From Alphaproteobacteria bacterium (lineage in GTDB: Bacteria; Pseudomonadota; Alphaproteobacteria; Caulobacterales; Parvularculaceae), in NCBI GenBank assembly GCA_016125455.1, contig WGLS01000012.1, forward strand, positions 1-64,000: a DNA stretch of 64,000 nt, given 5' to 3'. The position numbers and the translations under genes were made by a program. The notes beneath the pieces are model-generated. The model saw only the letters and a list, made by a program, of their open reading frames with translations, did not search any database and was not told where the DNA came from. Below, piece after piece: positions 42,311 through 51,938 of the stretch (position 1 is the first letter of the stretch; each line of letters begins with the position of its first letter).

Positions 42311-43656
42311 CATTGACAGCGGGCGCGACGGCGCACGGCGACGCGCCGGAAAAGGGCCGCGGCTACCGCGCCTGGGTGTTGTTCATCCTTGTTGTTGTTT
42401 ACACGTTCAACTTCATCGATCGGCAGATCGTCGGCATCCTCGCGACGCCGATAAAGCAGGACCTGTTGCTGTCGGACACCGAGCTAAGCCTGATGGGCGG
42501 GCTTGCGTTCGCGCTCTTCTATACCTTCCTCGGCATACCGATCGCCATGCTGGCCGACAGATGGAGCCGGACGTGGATCATGACGGCGGCATTGACGATC
42601 TGGAGCGGCATGACCGCCGCATGCGGACTGACCCAGAATTTCGCGCAACTCTTCGCGGCGCGGCTCGGCGTCGGCGTTGGCGAAGCCGGCGGCGTGGCGC
42701 CGGCCTACTCGCTGATTTCGGACTATTTTCCCCCTGAAACCCGCGCGCGAGCGATATCGATCTATTCATTCGGCATCCCGATCGGTTCAGCGCTCGGCAT
42801 TCTTCTTGGCGGGGTCCTGACCAGCTATCTCGATTGGCGCTCGTCATTCGTGATTGTCGGCCTGATGGGGTTGGCGGTGGCGCCCCTGTTCCGCCTGACG
42901 ATGCGCGAGCCGCCGCGGGGCGCATTCGACAGGGCGACGGCGAGCGTTCAGCCGGCGAAAATTTCCGATGTCATCCGGACCCTGACGTCCAAGCCGAGCT
43001 TCTGGGGCTTGTCGCTCGGCGCGGCCAGCTCATCAATGATGGGATATGGCCTGATTTTCTGGTTGCCGTCGTTTTTCATCCGCAGTTTTGGCGACGCCCT
43101 GCCAGGCTTTTTCGCGTGGCTTCCCTCGGGCCTCACGCCCGCGAATGCCGGGCCAGTGCTATACGCTTCCTACTTCTATGCGACGATCCTGTTTGTTGGC
43201 GGTATTGTCGGCATATGGTTCGGCGGCGTCGTGGCCGACCGCTTCGGGCCCGGGCGAAAAGCCGCATACGCATTGACCCCTGCATTCGCTTTTGTCGCCA
43301 CATTGCCATTCTTTATTGTCGGCGTCCTGTCGACAAACCTTTGGACCGCATTCCCGGCATTCCTGGCGCTCCAGGCATTGAGCCTTGTATGGCTTGGCCC
43401 AGTGATCACCGCGTTCCAGCACCTCGTTCCGCCGAACATGCGGGCGACGGCGTCTGCGGTGTTCCTGTTCATCAACAACCTGATTGGCATTGGTCTTGGC
43501 AACCTGGCGATCGGCGCGCTATCTGACGTGCTGGCCGCGCGGTACGGCGATGAGTCGCTGCGTTATGCGATTGTTTCCGGCGCTGTCTTTTACCTCATCG
43601 CGGCGGGACTGTTCGTCGCCGTGTCACGGCGCATCGATCGCGACTGGGAAGCCTGA
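42307..43656 (+). CDS. MFS transporter (spinster-like)
   Basis: A 449-residue inner-membrane carrier with about 12 hydrophobic segments. The first (VVYTFNFIDRQIVGILATPI) and LADRWSRTWIMTAALTIWSG carry the MFS signature residues of the spinster/sugar-phosphate-like branch. The ATG overlaps the hydrolase stop (ATGA), so the two are cotranslated. It probably imports the product of the hydrolase. Confidence 0.93.
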   Translation: MTLTAGATAHGDAPEKGRGYRAWVLFILVVVYTFNFIDRQIVGILATPIKQDLLLSDTELSLMGGLAFALFYTFLGIPIAMLADRWSRTWIMTAALTIWSGMTAACGLTQNFAQLFAARLGVGVGEAGGVAPAYSLISDYFPPETRARAISIYSFGIPIGSALGILLGGVLTSYLDWRSSFVIVGLMGLAVAPLFRLTMREPPRGAFDRATASVQPAKISDVIRTLTSKPSFWGLSLGAASSSMMGYGLIFWLPSFFIRSFGDALPGFFAWLPSGLTPANAGPVLYASYFYATILFVGGIVGIWFGGVVADRFGPGRKAAYALTPAFAFVATLPFFIVGVLSTNLWTAFPAFLALQALSLVWLGPVITAFQHLVPPNMRATASAVFLFINNLIGIGLGNLAIGALSDVLAARYGDESLRYAIVSGAVFYLIAAGLFVAVSRRIDRDWEA

Positions 43657-43750
43657 AGCAAGGGCGCGCCAATCGTTGCGCGGGCGGAGCATGCGGTGGA
43701 CTTGGCGCCGGCGGCCAAAAACGCCCCGTGCGCTAGTGCGTTGGTTTCAA

Positions 43751-43826
43751 TGGTGCCGGCTGAGGGACTCGAACCCCCGACCTTCGGTTTACAAAACCAC
43801 TGCTCTACCAACTGAGCTAAGCCGGC
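43751..43826 (-). tRNA. tRNA-Thr (anticodon TGT)
   Basis: The minus strand reads GCCGGCTTAGCTCAGTTGGT through to the encoded CCA end. The acceptor stem GCCGGCT/AGCCGGC, the D-arm GCTC...GAGC and the T-arm GGGGGTTCGAGTCCC are all seen. The anticodon loop TTTGTAA gives anticodon TGT, decoding ACA. The first anticodon-stem pair is a mismatch, otherwise it is normal. Confidence 0.95.
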
Positions 43827-44274
43827 CTTTGACAGCGCAGGATGCCTGTCGCGTCGAATTACCCATTTCGCGCCCCAATTGCTAGCGTCGCAATCGATAG
43901 AGTCCAATTGCCGGAGGACGGCCAAGCGCCGGATTTCTCCCGCTCGATCCTGGTGGCTGGGGCGGCGATGCGCGGAGCCTCGCCCAATTGAGCTCAGAAA
44001 TGCAATGCGTGCGCTCTTTGCAGATCGGAACCCTTAAATGCTCGATGCTCGCCCTGCTGCTTCTCGAGCCCGGGCATGCGGCGCGCACACGAGATCTGCC
44101 GGCGGCGCCGCGCGAGACATCCGGGGAAAGGGCATCGAGGCAATGCGGACCATTCATCTTGGAACCATTCGCGGTCGGCGGACGTTCCCTTCGCGATTCG
44201 CAAGTCGCGGCTTGCCTGGCGGCGCCAAGTAGCATCCAGCGGATCTGAAGCTGCCGACAAATCAGGAGAACTAA
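43827..44274. other. 448-base stretch without a supportable gene
   Basis: The region between the tRNA and the DUF883 gene has open frames on both strands, but their composition is the high-GC shadow type and no motif is recognisable. It should contain the leftward tRNA promoter near 43827 and the rightward DUF883 promoter near 44240. Confidence 0.6.
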
Positions 44275-44628
44275 ATGGGTTCAGCAGACAAGATGGCCTC
44301 TGGCGAAAATCGGCGCGAGGGCGCGCTCGGCGATAACGCGATCTCGGCGCTGCGAGCTGATTTCGAGACGTTGCGCGATGACATCGAGATGCTAAAGACC
44401 GACCTTGTACGGACGAGTCGCGCTGCATCAAGCGCGGCCGCGGACGGAATTGATCGCGGCGCCGATGCCGTATCCGACCGCGCCCGCGAAGCGTTCGGCG
44501 TCGCACGCAGAGCCGGAGCGGAAACCACTGATGACGTAAGGTCCCGCGTTCAGGACAACCCGCTCTACTCCGTCGGCGCCGCCTTGATTGCAGGCCTTGT
44601 CGTCGGCCAGCTATTCGGGCGCCGATAA
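44275..44628 (+). CDS. DUF883 (ElaB/YqjD-type) membrane-anchored protein
   Basis: A 117-residue protein with a long N-terminal helical region (ALRADFETLRDDIEMLKTDL), an Ala/Arg-rich middle and a C-terminal anchor VGAALIAGLVVGQLFGRR. This matches the DUF883 family, whose E. coli members tether ribosomes to the membrane in stationary phase. Ribosome binding is not shown here. GGAG lies 9 bases before the ATG. It begins a three-gene run with 44643 and 45068. Confidence 0.88.
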   Translation: MGSADKMASGENRREGALGDNAISALRADFETLRDDIEMLKTDLVRTSRAASSAAADGIDRGADAVSDRAREAFGVARRAGAETTDDVRSRVQDNPLYSVGAALIAGLVVGQLFGRR

Positions 44629-44642
44629 GGACGGCCGCGGCG

Positions 44643-45071
44643 ATGAACAGGCTTTTCCGTACGATCAAGCATGAAGGCGAAGACGCGTTGAGGTTCGGCG
44701 GCTTCATGCTTATTGGCGCGCTGCTCGCCTTTTCAGGCGTGCTCGCCATCGCCGCCGCAATCGTCGTAGGCGTGAGCGCCCTGGCGGGGCTGGTCTGGGG
44801 CCTTGCTGCGGCGGCTCTCTTCGCCTTTGCTGCTGCAAGCGTTTGCTTTGTTCTGGCCGCCCAGGAGGAGCCGGTTGAACGCAAGTCGCCGTCGCAGCCC
44901 GAGTATTCGCCATTGCTGAAGATCGTCGAGGATGTGGCGAGCGACCTGATCGCGGGCGTCTCAGGCGGCGGGCGGTCTTCTGAATCGACAAAGACGCTCG
45001 CCGCTGCCCTTGCCGCCGGCTCCTTACTTGGTTTCATCGAAAACTCCAGCAAGAACCGACCTGGCGCGTGA
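44643..45071 (+). CDS. Holin-like (YqjE-type) membrane protein
   Basis: A 142-residue protein with two hydrophobic segments (FGGFMLIGALLAFSGVLAIA and VSALAGLVWGLAAAALFAFA) and a polar C-terminus. The length and gene order after a DUF883 gene match the phage-holin-like YqjE family. Function unknown. Its stop overlaps the next start (GTGA). Confidence 0.75.
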   Translation: MNRLFRTIKHEGEDALRFGGFMLIGALLAFSGVLAIAAAIVVGVSALAGLVWGLAAAALFAFAAASVCFVLAAQEEPVERKSPSQPEYSPLLKIVEDVASDLIAGVSGGGRSSESTKTLAAALAAGSLLGFIENSSKNRPGA

Positions 45072-45757
45072 CGCCAGGCGGTCTCACGTCGTCTCGCATG
45101 GTCATTCGAACTATCGTCGCAATCGGCGCGGCCATCGGCGTCGTCGCCCTTGCTCGGCGAGCCGCCGACAATGCCGTCGAGACCCGCCTCGACGCTCACA
45201 TCGAGGCGTCGAGGGGGATTGCGCTGTCCGAACTCAAGGCCCAGGCGAGCGCACTTTCGCGTCGGCGGGCGGGGGAATTCGCCTTACGTACGCTGAAGAA
45301 AACGGCGATCCTTGCTTATATCTTTGCGGTCTATTCAGCGGGTCATATGACCGCGACAGGCGTGCGGACCCTGCTGGTCGGCGCGATTGCCTTAATGATG
45401 GCCCGCGACATGGCGCAGATTGCGCGTCCCGTCTGGCTGGCGCTAAAGACTCTTGCGGCGCATCGCTGGCGCCCCGCCTGGGCCCTAAAGGAGTTCGCAG
45501 CCGCGCTTTCCTTCGAAGCCGCCTATCAGCGCTCCCTAACCCAGATGACAAGCGCCTCGGTTAGCCCGGTCCTCTTTGTCTCGTCTTTCACGCGGCAGGA
45601 TGTATCGAAGCAGATCGCGACGGCGGTCGCCGACGTTGCGCGGGAATCGACCATCCGGGAGGCGCGCCCGCACGTCATCTTTTTCATCGCAGCCACTGCG
45701 ATCGTCGCGGCGGTTTATTCAGGGTTCGTCCTTTCCGCGTTTCACGCAATCCGCTGA
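45068..45757 (+). CDS. Hypothetical membrane protein of the DUF883 gene cluster
   Basis: A 229-residue protein with hydrophobic segments near the start (VIRTIVAIGAAIGVVALA), middle (AILAYIFAVYSAGHMTATGV and VGAIALMM) and end (VIFFIAATAIVAAVYSGFVL). The GTG at 45068 overlaps the preceding stop, so it is cotranslated. It has no motif I recognise; it could be the YqjK-like third partner of this envelope unit, but is longer. Confidence 0.7.
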   Translation: MTPGGLTSSRMVIRTIVAIGAAIGVVALARRAADNAVETRLDAHIEASRGIALSELKAQASALSRRRAGEFALRTLKKTAILAYIFAVYSAGHMTATGVRTLLVGAIALMMARDMAQIARPVWLALKTLAAHRWRPAWALKEFAAALSFEAAYQRSLTQMTSASVSPVLFVSSFTRQDVSKQIATAVADVARESTIREARPHVIFFIAATAIVAAVYSGFVLSAFHAIR

Positions 45758-45763
45758 CCGGCT

Positions 45764-46597
45764 TCAAACGTCCCAGCCTGGATAGTGCCGCGCCAGCCGA
45801 CGCATAAGCCCAGGCCAGGCAAGATTGTCGCCCATACCGGGCGAAAACGCCGGCGCGCCCTGTGCGTGAACCTTTGCGGCGATTTCAGGCCCTTCTTCGC
45901 GCGGCGGCGCCGTGTCGGACTGAGCCAGGATCTGGGCCTTGCAGGCCTGCTCGAGGAAGTACATCCGCAGAAAGGCCGTTGCGCAGTTGATGCCGACCGT
46001 CAGCGTACCGTGGTTTCTCAGTATCAGGAAATGATGAGGGCCGATGTCGCGGACGAGGCGTTCGCGTTCGTCGAGGTCCGTCGCGATGCCTTCATAGTCA
46101 TGATAGGCCACGTCGTCATGGACGATCATCGCGAACTGGGTCAGGCGCTTCAGACCGCCCTGCTGGGCCGAAACCGCGACGCCATAGGGCGTATGCAGGT
46201 GAAGGACGCAGTGAGCGTCTTCGCGCGCCATGTGCAACGCCGAGTGAATCGTGAAACCTGCGGGATTGGTGAAATACGGCGTCTCATCAACGGCGTGCCC
46301 ATCGAGGTTCACCTTGACCAGGCTCGATGCCGTCATCTCCTCAAAAAATACGCCATACGGGTTCAGCAGGAACCGGTGTTCGCCATTCTCGGACGGCAGG
46401 CGGGCGGAGATGTGCGTGAAGATCATGTCCGTCCAGCCATACAACGCAGCGAGGCGATAGGTCGCCGCCAACTCGCAGCGTTGCCGCCATTCTTCCTCCG
46501 ACACCTTGCCCTTCAGGCTGGGCAGGCTCTGCGGGTCCGGGATATTGAACCCAGGGCTCTGGGGAATGCTTTGCGCTGCCGTTGCGGTCGCGTTCAT
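45764..46597 (-). CDS. Class II aldolase/adducin-family protein
   Basis: A 277-residue protein. The metal-binding His residues appear in HCVLHLHTPYGVAVS and LRNHGTLTVGINC, the standard layout of class II aldolase/adducin enzymes (fuculose-phosphate aldolase fold). Members of this length that act on unphosphorylated compounds are common in alphaproteobacteria; the substrate is not predictable. ATG 46597 has GGGAGGA 6 bases upstream. Confidence 0.9.
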   Translation of the reverse strand: MNATATAAQSIPQSPGFNIPDPQSLPSLKGKVSEEEWRQRCELAATYRLAALYGWTDMIFTHISARLPSENGEHRFLLNPYGVFFEEMTASSLVKVNLDGHAVDETPYFTNPAGFTIHSALHMAREDAHCVLHLHTPYGVAVSAQQGGLKRLTQFAMIVHDDVAYHDYEGIATDLDERERLVRDIGPHHFLILRNHGTLTVGINCATAFLRMYFLEQACKAQILAQSDTAPPREEGPEIAAKVHAQGAPAFSPGMGDNLAWPGLMRRLARHYPGWDV

Positions 46598-46825
46598 GAT
46601 CGTCCTCCCTCGGGGCGGGCGCGCCGACCGCGCCGGCGCTGCCCACGCTCTCTGATACGACGCCTGGGCAAGCAGCTTCAAGGCAACGAAGCTGCGGCCC
46701 GGCGTACGAGCCAGAAGGGCCGGCGAATGCGGGGTCGCTTGCCTTTCGCCGCGCCGCACGTCCTAATTCCGCCGGTCTAGGGTGAAATCCGGCCTGAGGC
46801 CGCGCTCAGGAAGCAATCGAGGCCA

Positions 46826-47593
46826 ATGTCGACCAAACGACTCTGCATCATGTCCAATGGCAAGGACGAGGCCGAACGGGCGGCGGCGGACCTGCGCGCG
46901 CGATACGGCGATCACGATATTTCCGCCGCGGACGTCATCGTTGCCGTTGGCGGCGACGGCTTCATGCTTGAGGCCATGCGCCGGCACCTTGGCGCCGACA
47001 AGCCCTTTTACGGTGTGAATTGCGGCACGGTTGGCTTCCTGATGAACCCGCCCGATCCCGAAACGCTGGGCGAGCGAATAGCGGCGGCGGAAGCCGTGCG
47101 AATTCATCCGCTGACCATGACAGCCGAAACCCCTGACGGCCGAGTTGTAACCGCCCAGGCGATCAATGAAGTCTCGCTGTTCCGCCAGACCCGCCAGAGC
47201 GCCCGGATCCGCATATCCGTCAATGGGAAAATGCGGATGGAATCCCTGACCTGCGATGGCGTCCTGCTCGCAACGCCGGCCGGCTCCACTGCCTACAATC
47301 TGTCGGCCCACGGGCCGATCCTTCCGATGAGTTCGCAGCTTCTCGCCCTCACCCCGATCAGCGCCTTCCGGCCGCGGCGATGGAAAGGGGCGCTCTTGCC
47401 ATCGGATGCGAAGGTCGACTTCGAAGTTCTGGAGCGCGGCGGCCGGCCGGTGTCGGCGGTTGCCGACAACGAAGAAGTGCGAAACGTCGCCCGGGTAACC
47501 GCTCATGAGGACCGCAGCGTCGGCATGAGCGTTCTGTTCGACCATGGCCACTCGCTCGACGAACGCATCCTGCGAGAGCAATTCGAGTATTGA
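46826..47593 (+). CDS. nadK: NAD kinase
   Basis: A 255-residue enzyme phosphorylating NAD to NADP. The motif VIVAVGGDGFMLEAM carries the catalytic Asp44 in GGDG; the NE-type motif NEVSLFR, TPAGSTAYNLSAHGPI and the C-terminal VLFDHGHSLDERIL are also diagnostic of the short bacterial form. Convergent with no gene; the class II aldolase gene lies to its left in the opposite direction. Confidence 0.96.
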   Translation: MSTKRLCIMSNGKDEAERAAADLRARYGDHDISAADVIVAVGGDGFMLEAMRRHLGADKPFYGVNCGTVGFLMNPPDPETLGERIAAAEAVRIHPLTMTAETPDGRVVTAQAINEVSLFRQTRQSARIRISVNGKMRMESLTCDGVLLATPAGSTAYNLSAHGPILPMSSQLLALTPISAFRPRRWKGALLPSDAKVDFEVLERGGRPVSAVADNEEVRNVARVTAHEDRSVGMSVLFDHGHSLDERILREQFEY

Positions 47594-47815
47594 GGCGGCG
47601 CGCTGATTACCGCCGCGCGCGGCGTCTTGCGGAAAGCTGCATCTTTACCTTTCACCCGGAATCATCGGACGACGACCGCGAAGCGCATCGGGCGCGTCGC
47701 AGGCGTTCATGTCTCGTTAACGCTCAACCGCGAACCTCGTCCGCCAGCAGCGCGCGGGCGCGGCGTCAGGCGACAATCAAGGCGCCGCCATTCGCCAGCG
47801 AAAGGGTGACCTTAA

Positions 47816-50455
47816 ATGGGGGCGCATGCGGTTCGGCTTTCGAACGTCGATATAGACGCGGCGCTCGACGCCCGCGATTTCGAAATCCAGTTCCAGCCAA
47901 TCTACGATCTCCGTGACGGGTCGCTCGCCCGGATGGAGACGTTTGTCCGGTGGCGGCACAGGACGCTTGGTCTTTTACCGCCCGGCGCGTTCATCTCGTT
48001 TTTTGAGACCCAGGGACGAATGAGCGAACTGACGCGGTATGTCCTTCATGAGGCGCTTGATGCTTATACCGACTGGCGCGGGCCTTTCGGACCAGGGTTC
48101 TCCATCAACCTCGCATTGAGCGATATTGTCGACTCAGCATTCGCCGCGCATTTCGAAGTGACAATGCGCGACCGCGGCTTTCCAACGGAGTTCATCACTT
48201 TTGAATGCCCGATGCCGCCGGTCGACGCCGATCCCTCGGTCGCTTCCGCAAGCTACGGGCGACTGGCCGCAACAGGGGCCCGACTGGCGATCGAAGTGCG
48301 AGGTCGAGCGAACGACTTCCTCAAGTCCGTTGACCCCTTTCCGTTTGACGAAATCAAAACCGGCGGCGCCGCGATCCTCCGATTTGCACGGACGGTTCGT
48401 GGGCCTGGCCTGTCAGCGATATCGGAGCTGCTTGAGCTAGCTGCTGATCGAAACGCCACCATCACCGCCGTCGGCGTTGAAGACCAGGCGTCGCTCGTCG
48501 CCTTGCGCGGCATCGGTTTTGGCGCTGCGCAGGGCAATCATCTTGGCCGAGTTGGCGATCTGAAGCGGTTCACGCCTTCGTGCGTCAATGACGTGCGGTC
48601 CCTGATCGGCCTTACCCCGCTAGATGGTGATGCGCTTGCGAAACTGTTCCGCTCCCCGGCGCCGTCGTCGATCGAAAATACGCTGACCGAAAAACAGGCG
48701 ACGATGGAACAGGCCGACGATGTCGCAATTCAGCGTCCCGATGCGCACGAGCTGCGACGCGCCGCCTTGCGCGAGGTGGCGCGTCGGCGCGCAGCGGCAA
48801 TTGCGACCGCGGACGGCGGGAACGGCGATGATCTGATTGACCGACTATCCGCCCGGATAGCACGGGAAATCGGCGATCCGGACGGCGATCTCGATCTTGA
48901 AGCCGCCGCGGTTCGTAAGGCCGCGGGCCTCGCGCGCGGCGCCCGACGCCATCCGCCGCAGGCAAAAGAGCCGGAAATGCCGGAAGCCGAATCCGCCGAA
49001 AGCGCCGGCTCTGGCCGAGGGCGACGCGAGGAACTAGAGTCTGCGGCAGTTACGAAGGAGACAGCTCTGGCAAAGCGTCGCCGGTCCGCAAGAGCCGCAC
49101 GCAAACGCGCAGCCGTCGAGCGTGAACATGCGGCGGAGGGAGATGCTCTGAATATTGCATCGCCTGCGGTGGACGATCGCAATGTTGCGACGTCGAATGC
49201 CAAAACCGATGCTGATGGAACCGCGGCGCCGGCAGCGCAGGCCGCCCCCCCGGAGCCTAAAGTGCCTGTCGCCATCGAAGGTTCCGCCGTCGCAGCAAAG
49301 CCGGGTACGGAAGATTACGAACCTGCCGCGCGGGCGGAATCCATGGCTGAAGAAATCACGGCAATCGCTCCGGACGAATTCAGTGACGCGCCGCGCACCC
49401 CGGAAAGCGATGATGAGGAATGTCCTGACGAAGCGATCTATGTCCTTGACGATCAGGGACCGCCGTCAGGTTCGCCGGCTGGCGATGGCGCGGCAGGCGA
49501 TGCGCGAAATGAAGAGGCGCGAGAAGATGCCGGCGCGGTTGCCTTGGCGGACAGCGACGACCAACAACAGCGCGATGAAAGCTCAACGGCGGGCGTGGCG
49601 ACCGAACCGGTCGAAGATGACCCGGTTGCCGAGGCGGTTAGGCCTGAGGTTGACGAAGGCGAAGTCGATGAGGACGAACCGTCAATGAATTTGGCTGCGC
49701 CTGCCGGTCGAGCGGCCGAAGACGTCGAGGCGACGCCCGAGCCACCAGAATCGAACGTCGATCTTCCGCTGATCGGCAAGCTTGCGGTCGGCGCCGCAAG
49801 CGCTCGTTTCCGCCCAGGCGTCAGGGTGATGACCGCGATTGGCCATGATGGCCCGCCAGAAACAACGCCGGCCGCTGTGCCGTTTACGGAGGATCCCGAC
49901 GTTCCGAGCGGTGAAGCGGCAGCAGCTACGGCGTCATGGCCGTGGAGCGACACGCCCGCGAAACGCAGTTCGACCAAGGTCGATGGAGACGCCGGCGACC
50001 TTCAACTTGACGACGACGGCCGCCCGACAGACCGCGCCGACGCGTCCACTGATGATCAGCTGATTGCCGATGAGGGCCGCCAAGTTGATGAGGCCGAGAC
50101 CGGAACAGTCCTCGGTGAATTTGACAAGACCGTCGAGGACAACTCTGGCGTCGAAAAGCCGGACCATGCGGACTTTATCGGCGCGTACGAAGACCATCGC
50201 GACGAGGCCGCGGCGGCGACCAAAGCCGTAGATGTCGATATCCCGACCGAGGGCATGCGGGAAGTCGACGAGGAAGTCGCGCTGGCGCGGCGCCTAAGGC
50301 CACTGCAACAGCCGCCGAAGTCGCGGAATTTCTTTACGCGGACTGTCATTCCCTTCCGCGTCTTGAGAATTACGCATTTCTGGCCGAAATGGGCGAAAGG
50401 GTCGACGCGTCGAGCAGACGACGCGGCGACACGCCGGTCGAACGCGGTCGATTAG
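47816..50455 (+). CDS. Degenerate EAL-domain protein with a long acidic disordered region
   Basis: An 879-residue protein. Residues 10-265 align with EAL c-di-GMP phosphodiesterases (EIQFQPIYDLRDG, SINLALSDIVDS, GAAQGNHLGRV) but the catalytic set is broken: EAL is ETF (Glu41 kept), the DD pair is Glu160-Val161, KID is KTG (Lys181 kept), and AEGVE reads AVGVE. It is therefore probably a c-di-GMP or protein sensor, not an enzyme. Residues 270-820 are Asp/Glu/Ala-rich and low complexity. The last 50 (FFTRTVIPFRVLRITHFWPK) are basic and aromatic, possibly a membrane or partner anchor. Confidence 0.85.
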   Translation: MGAHAVRLSNVDIDAALDARDFEIQFQPIYDLRDGSLARMETFVRWRHRTLGLLPPGAFISFFETQGRMSELTRYVLHEALDAYTDWRGPFGPGFSINLALSDIVDSAFAAHFEVTMRDRGFPTEFITFECPMPPVDADPSVASASYGRLAATGARLAIEVRGRANDFLKSVDPFPFDEIKTGGAAILRFARTVRGPGLSAISELLELAADRNATITAVGVEDQASLVALRGIGFGAAQGNHLGRVGDLKRFTPSCVNDVRSLIGLTPLDGDALAKLFRSPAPSSIENTLTEKQATMEQADDVAIQRPDAHELRRAALREVARRRAAAIATADGGNGDDLIDRLSARIAREIGDPDGDLDLEAAAVRKAAGLARGARRHPPQAKEPEMPEAESAESAGSGRGRREELESAAVTKETALAKRRRSARAARKRAAVEREHAAEGDALNIASPAVDDRNVATSNAKTDADGTAAPAAQAAPPEPKVPVAIEGSAVAAKPGTEDYEPAARAESMAEEITAIAPDEFSDAPRTPESDDEECPDEAIYVLDDQGPPSGSPAGDGAAGDARNEEAREDAGAVALADSDDQQQRDESSTAGVATEPVEDDPVAEAVRPEVDEGEVDEDEPSMNLAAPAGRAAEDVEATPEPPESNVDLPLIGKLAVGAASARFRPGVRVMTAIGHDGPPETTPAAVPFTEDPDVPSGEAAAATASWPWSDTPAKRSSTKVDGDAGDLQLDDDGRPTDRADASTDDQLIADEGRQVDEAETGTVLGEFDKTVEDNSGVEKPDHADFIGAYEDHRDEAAAATKAVDVDIPTEGMREVDEEVALARRLRPLQQPPKSRNFFTRTVIPFRVLRITHFWPKWAKGSTRRADDAATRRSNAVD

Positions 50456-50500
50456 AAGGCATGCGTCGCCAAAGCATCAACAGGAGCTGCGCAGGTCGCG

Positions 50501-51685
50501 TTAGCCGAACGCCTGGATGCCTGTCTGAGCCCGACCGAGGATCAGCGCGTGAATGTCGTGCGTCCCCTCGTAGGTATTGACTGTCTCAAGATTCATCGCA
50601 TGACGAAGTACATGATACTCTTCGGCGATGCCATTGCCGCCGTGGATATCCCGCGCAATCCGAGCGATTTCAAGAGCTTTGCCGCAATTGTTTCGCTTCA
50701 TCAGTGATATCGCTTCCGGCACATAAGCGCCGGCATCAAGCAGGCGGCCAAGCTGCAGCGAGCCCTGCAATCCGAGCGCAATCTCGGTTTGCATGTCGGC
50801 GAGTTTTTTCTGGACCAGCTGGGTAGCGGCGATCGGCTTGCCGAAAACGATGCGTTCCATTGCATAGTCCCTCGACGCCGCCCAGCAGAACTCAGCCGCC
50901 CCCATCGCGCCCCAGGAAATGCCGTAGCGCGCCTTGTTAAGGCAGGAGAACGGGCCCCTCAGTCCACGGACGTTAGGCAGCAGGTTCTCTTCCGGCACGA
51001 ACGCGTCGTCGAGAACGATCGACCCCGTTACCGAAGCCCTTAGCGAAAGCTTCCCTTCGATCTTTGGCGTTTCGAAACCTTTGGTGCCCCGTTCGACGAT
51101 AAAGCCGCGGATATCGCCGTCCAGCTTCGCCCAGACGACGGCAAGGTCGGCGATCGGCGAATTGGTGATCCACATCTTGCCGCCATTGAGGCGGTAGCCG
51201 CCTGGCGCCTTTTCGGCCTTCGTACGCATTGCGCCTGGATCAGAACCGCCGTCTGGCTCGGTCAGACCAAAACACCCTACCCATTCGCCCGACGCGAGCT
51301 TCGGCAGATATTTTCGCTTCTGGTCTTCTGCGCCGAACGACTCGATCGGATACATGACCAGCGAGGATTGGACCGACATCGCGGAACGATAGCCGCTGTC
51401 GATCCGTTCGACTTCGCGTGCAATCAGACCGTAGGCGACATGGCCTGCGCCGCCGCCGCCGTACGCCTCGGACACCATCGCGCCAAGGAGCCCCTGGGCG
51501 CCGAGCTCGGTCATGATGTCGCGATCAAAGCGTTCTTCGCGATTGGCGGATATCACCCGTGGCATGAGCCTGGTTTCGCAGTACCCGCGCGCCGCGTCGC
51601 GAACCATCCGCTCTTCGTCGGTCAACTGGGATTCAAGCGAAAGCGGGTCCCGCCAGTCGAATGCCTTGCCGCCGCCGTCAGCCAT
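50501..51685 (-). CDS. gcdH: Glutaryl-CoA dehydrogenase
   Basis: A 394-residue acyl-CoA dehydrogenase that oxidises and decarboxylates glutaryl-CoA to crotonyl-CoA in lysine/tryptophan catabolism. The FAD/substrate motifs [17 protein letters not shown] and [16 protein letters not shown] are present, and the catalytic Glu lies in [16 protein letters not shown]. The close fit across the whole length supports GcdH over other dehydrogenases. It runs leftward, divergent from the amidohydrolase gene. Confidence 0.93.
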   Translation of the reverse strand: MADGGGKAFDWRDPLSLESQLTDEERMVRDAARGYCETRLMPRVISANREERFDRDIMTELGAQGLLGAMVSEAYGGGGAGHVAYGLIAREVERIDSGYRSAMSVQSSLVMYPIESFGAEDQKRKYLPKLASGEWVGCFGLTEPDGGSDPGAMRTKAEKAPGGYRLNGGKMWITNSPIADLAVVWAKLDGDIRGFIVERGTKGFETPKIEGKLSLRASVTGSIVLDDAFVPEENLLPNVRGLRGPFSCLNKARYGISWGAMGAAEFCWAASRDYAMERIVFGKPIAATQLVQKKLADMQTEIALGLQGSLQLGRLLDAGAYVPEAISLMKRNNCGKALEIARIARDIHGGNGIAEEYHVLRHAMNLETVNTYEGTHDIHALILGRAQTGIQAFG

Positions 51686-51938
51686 TATCGGCTCCCTGTT
51701 CTTGAGGCCGGACCTGTTCTAAACTTTGTCCGGACAAACTCGAGGGCAGAATGCCCTCATCGACGCCTTTCGTCAAACGTCGACCGCGCCATGAATATCG
51801 CGGATCCGGCGCAAGGCGAACATTGGCCTAAGCCCAAGAAATTCCTCGCGCTCCTCATGTCATTTGGGCAGAGTCCCGGCGACACCGAAGCGCGCTCGCT
51901 GATTGCAACGGGCGAAGCAGAACGACAGGAAGCAATAA

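Noticed and set aside
43882-44235. Minus-strand frame in the region right of the tRNA
   Set aside because: Arg/Pro/Ser-rich shadow composition without any domain, signal or convincing ribosome binding site.
46763-47581. Minus-strand frame opposite nadK
   Set aside because: NAD kinase motifs on the plus strand explain the region.
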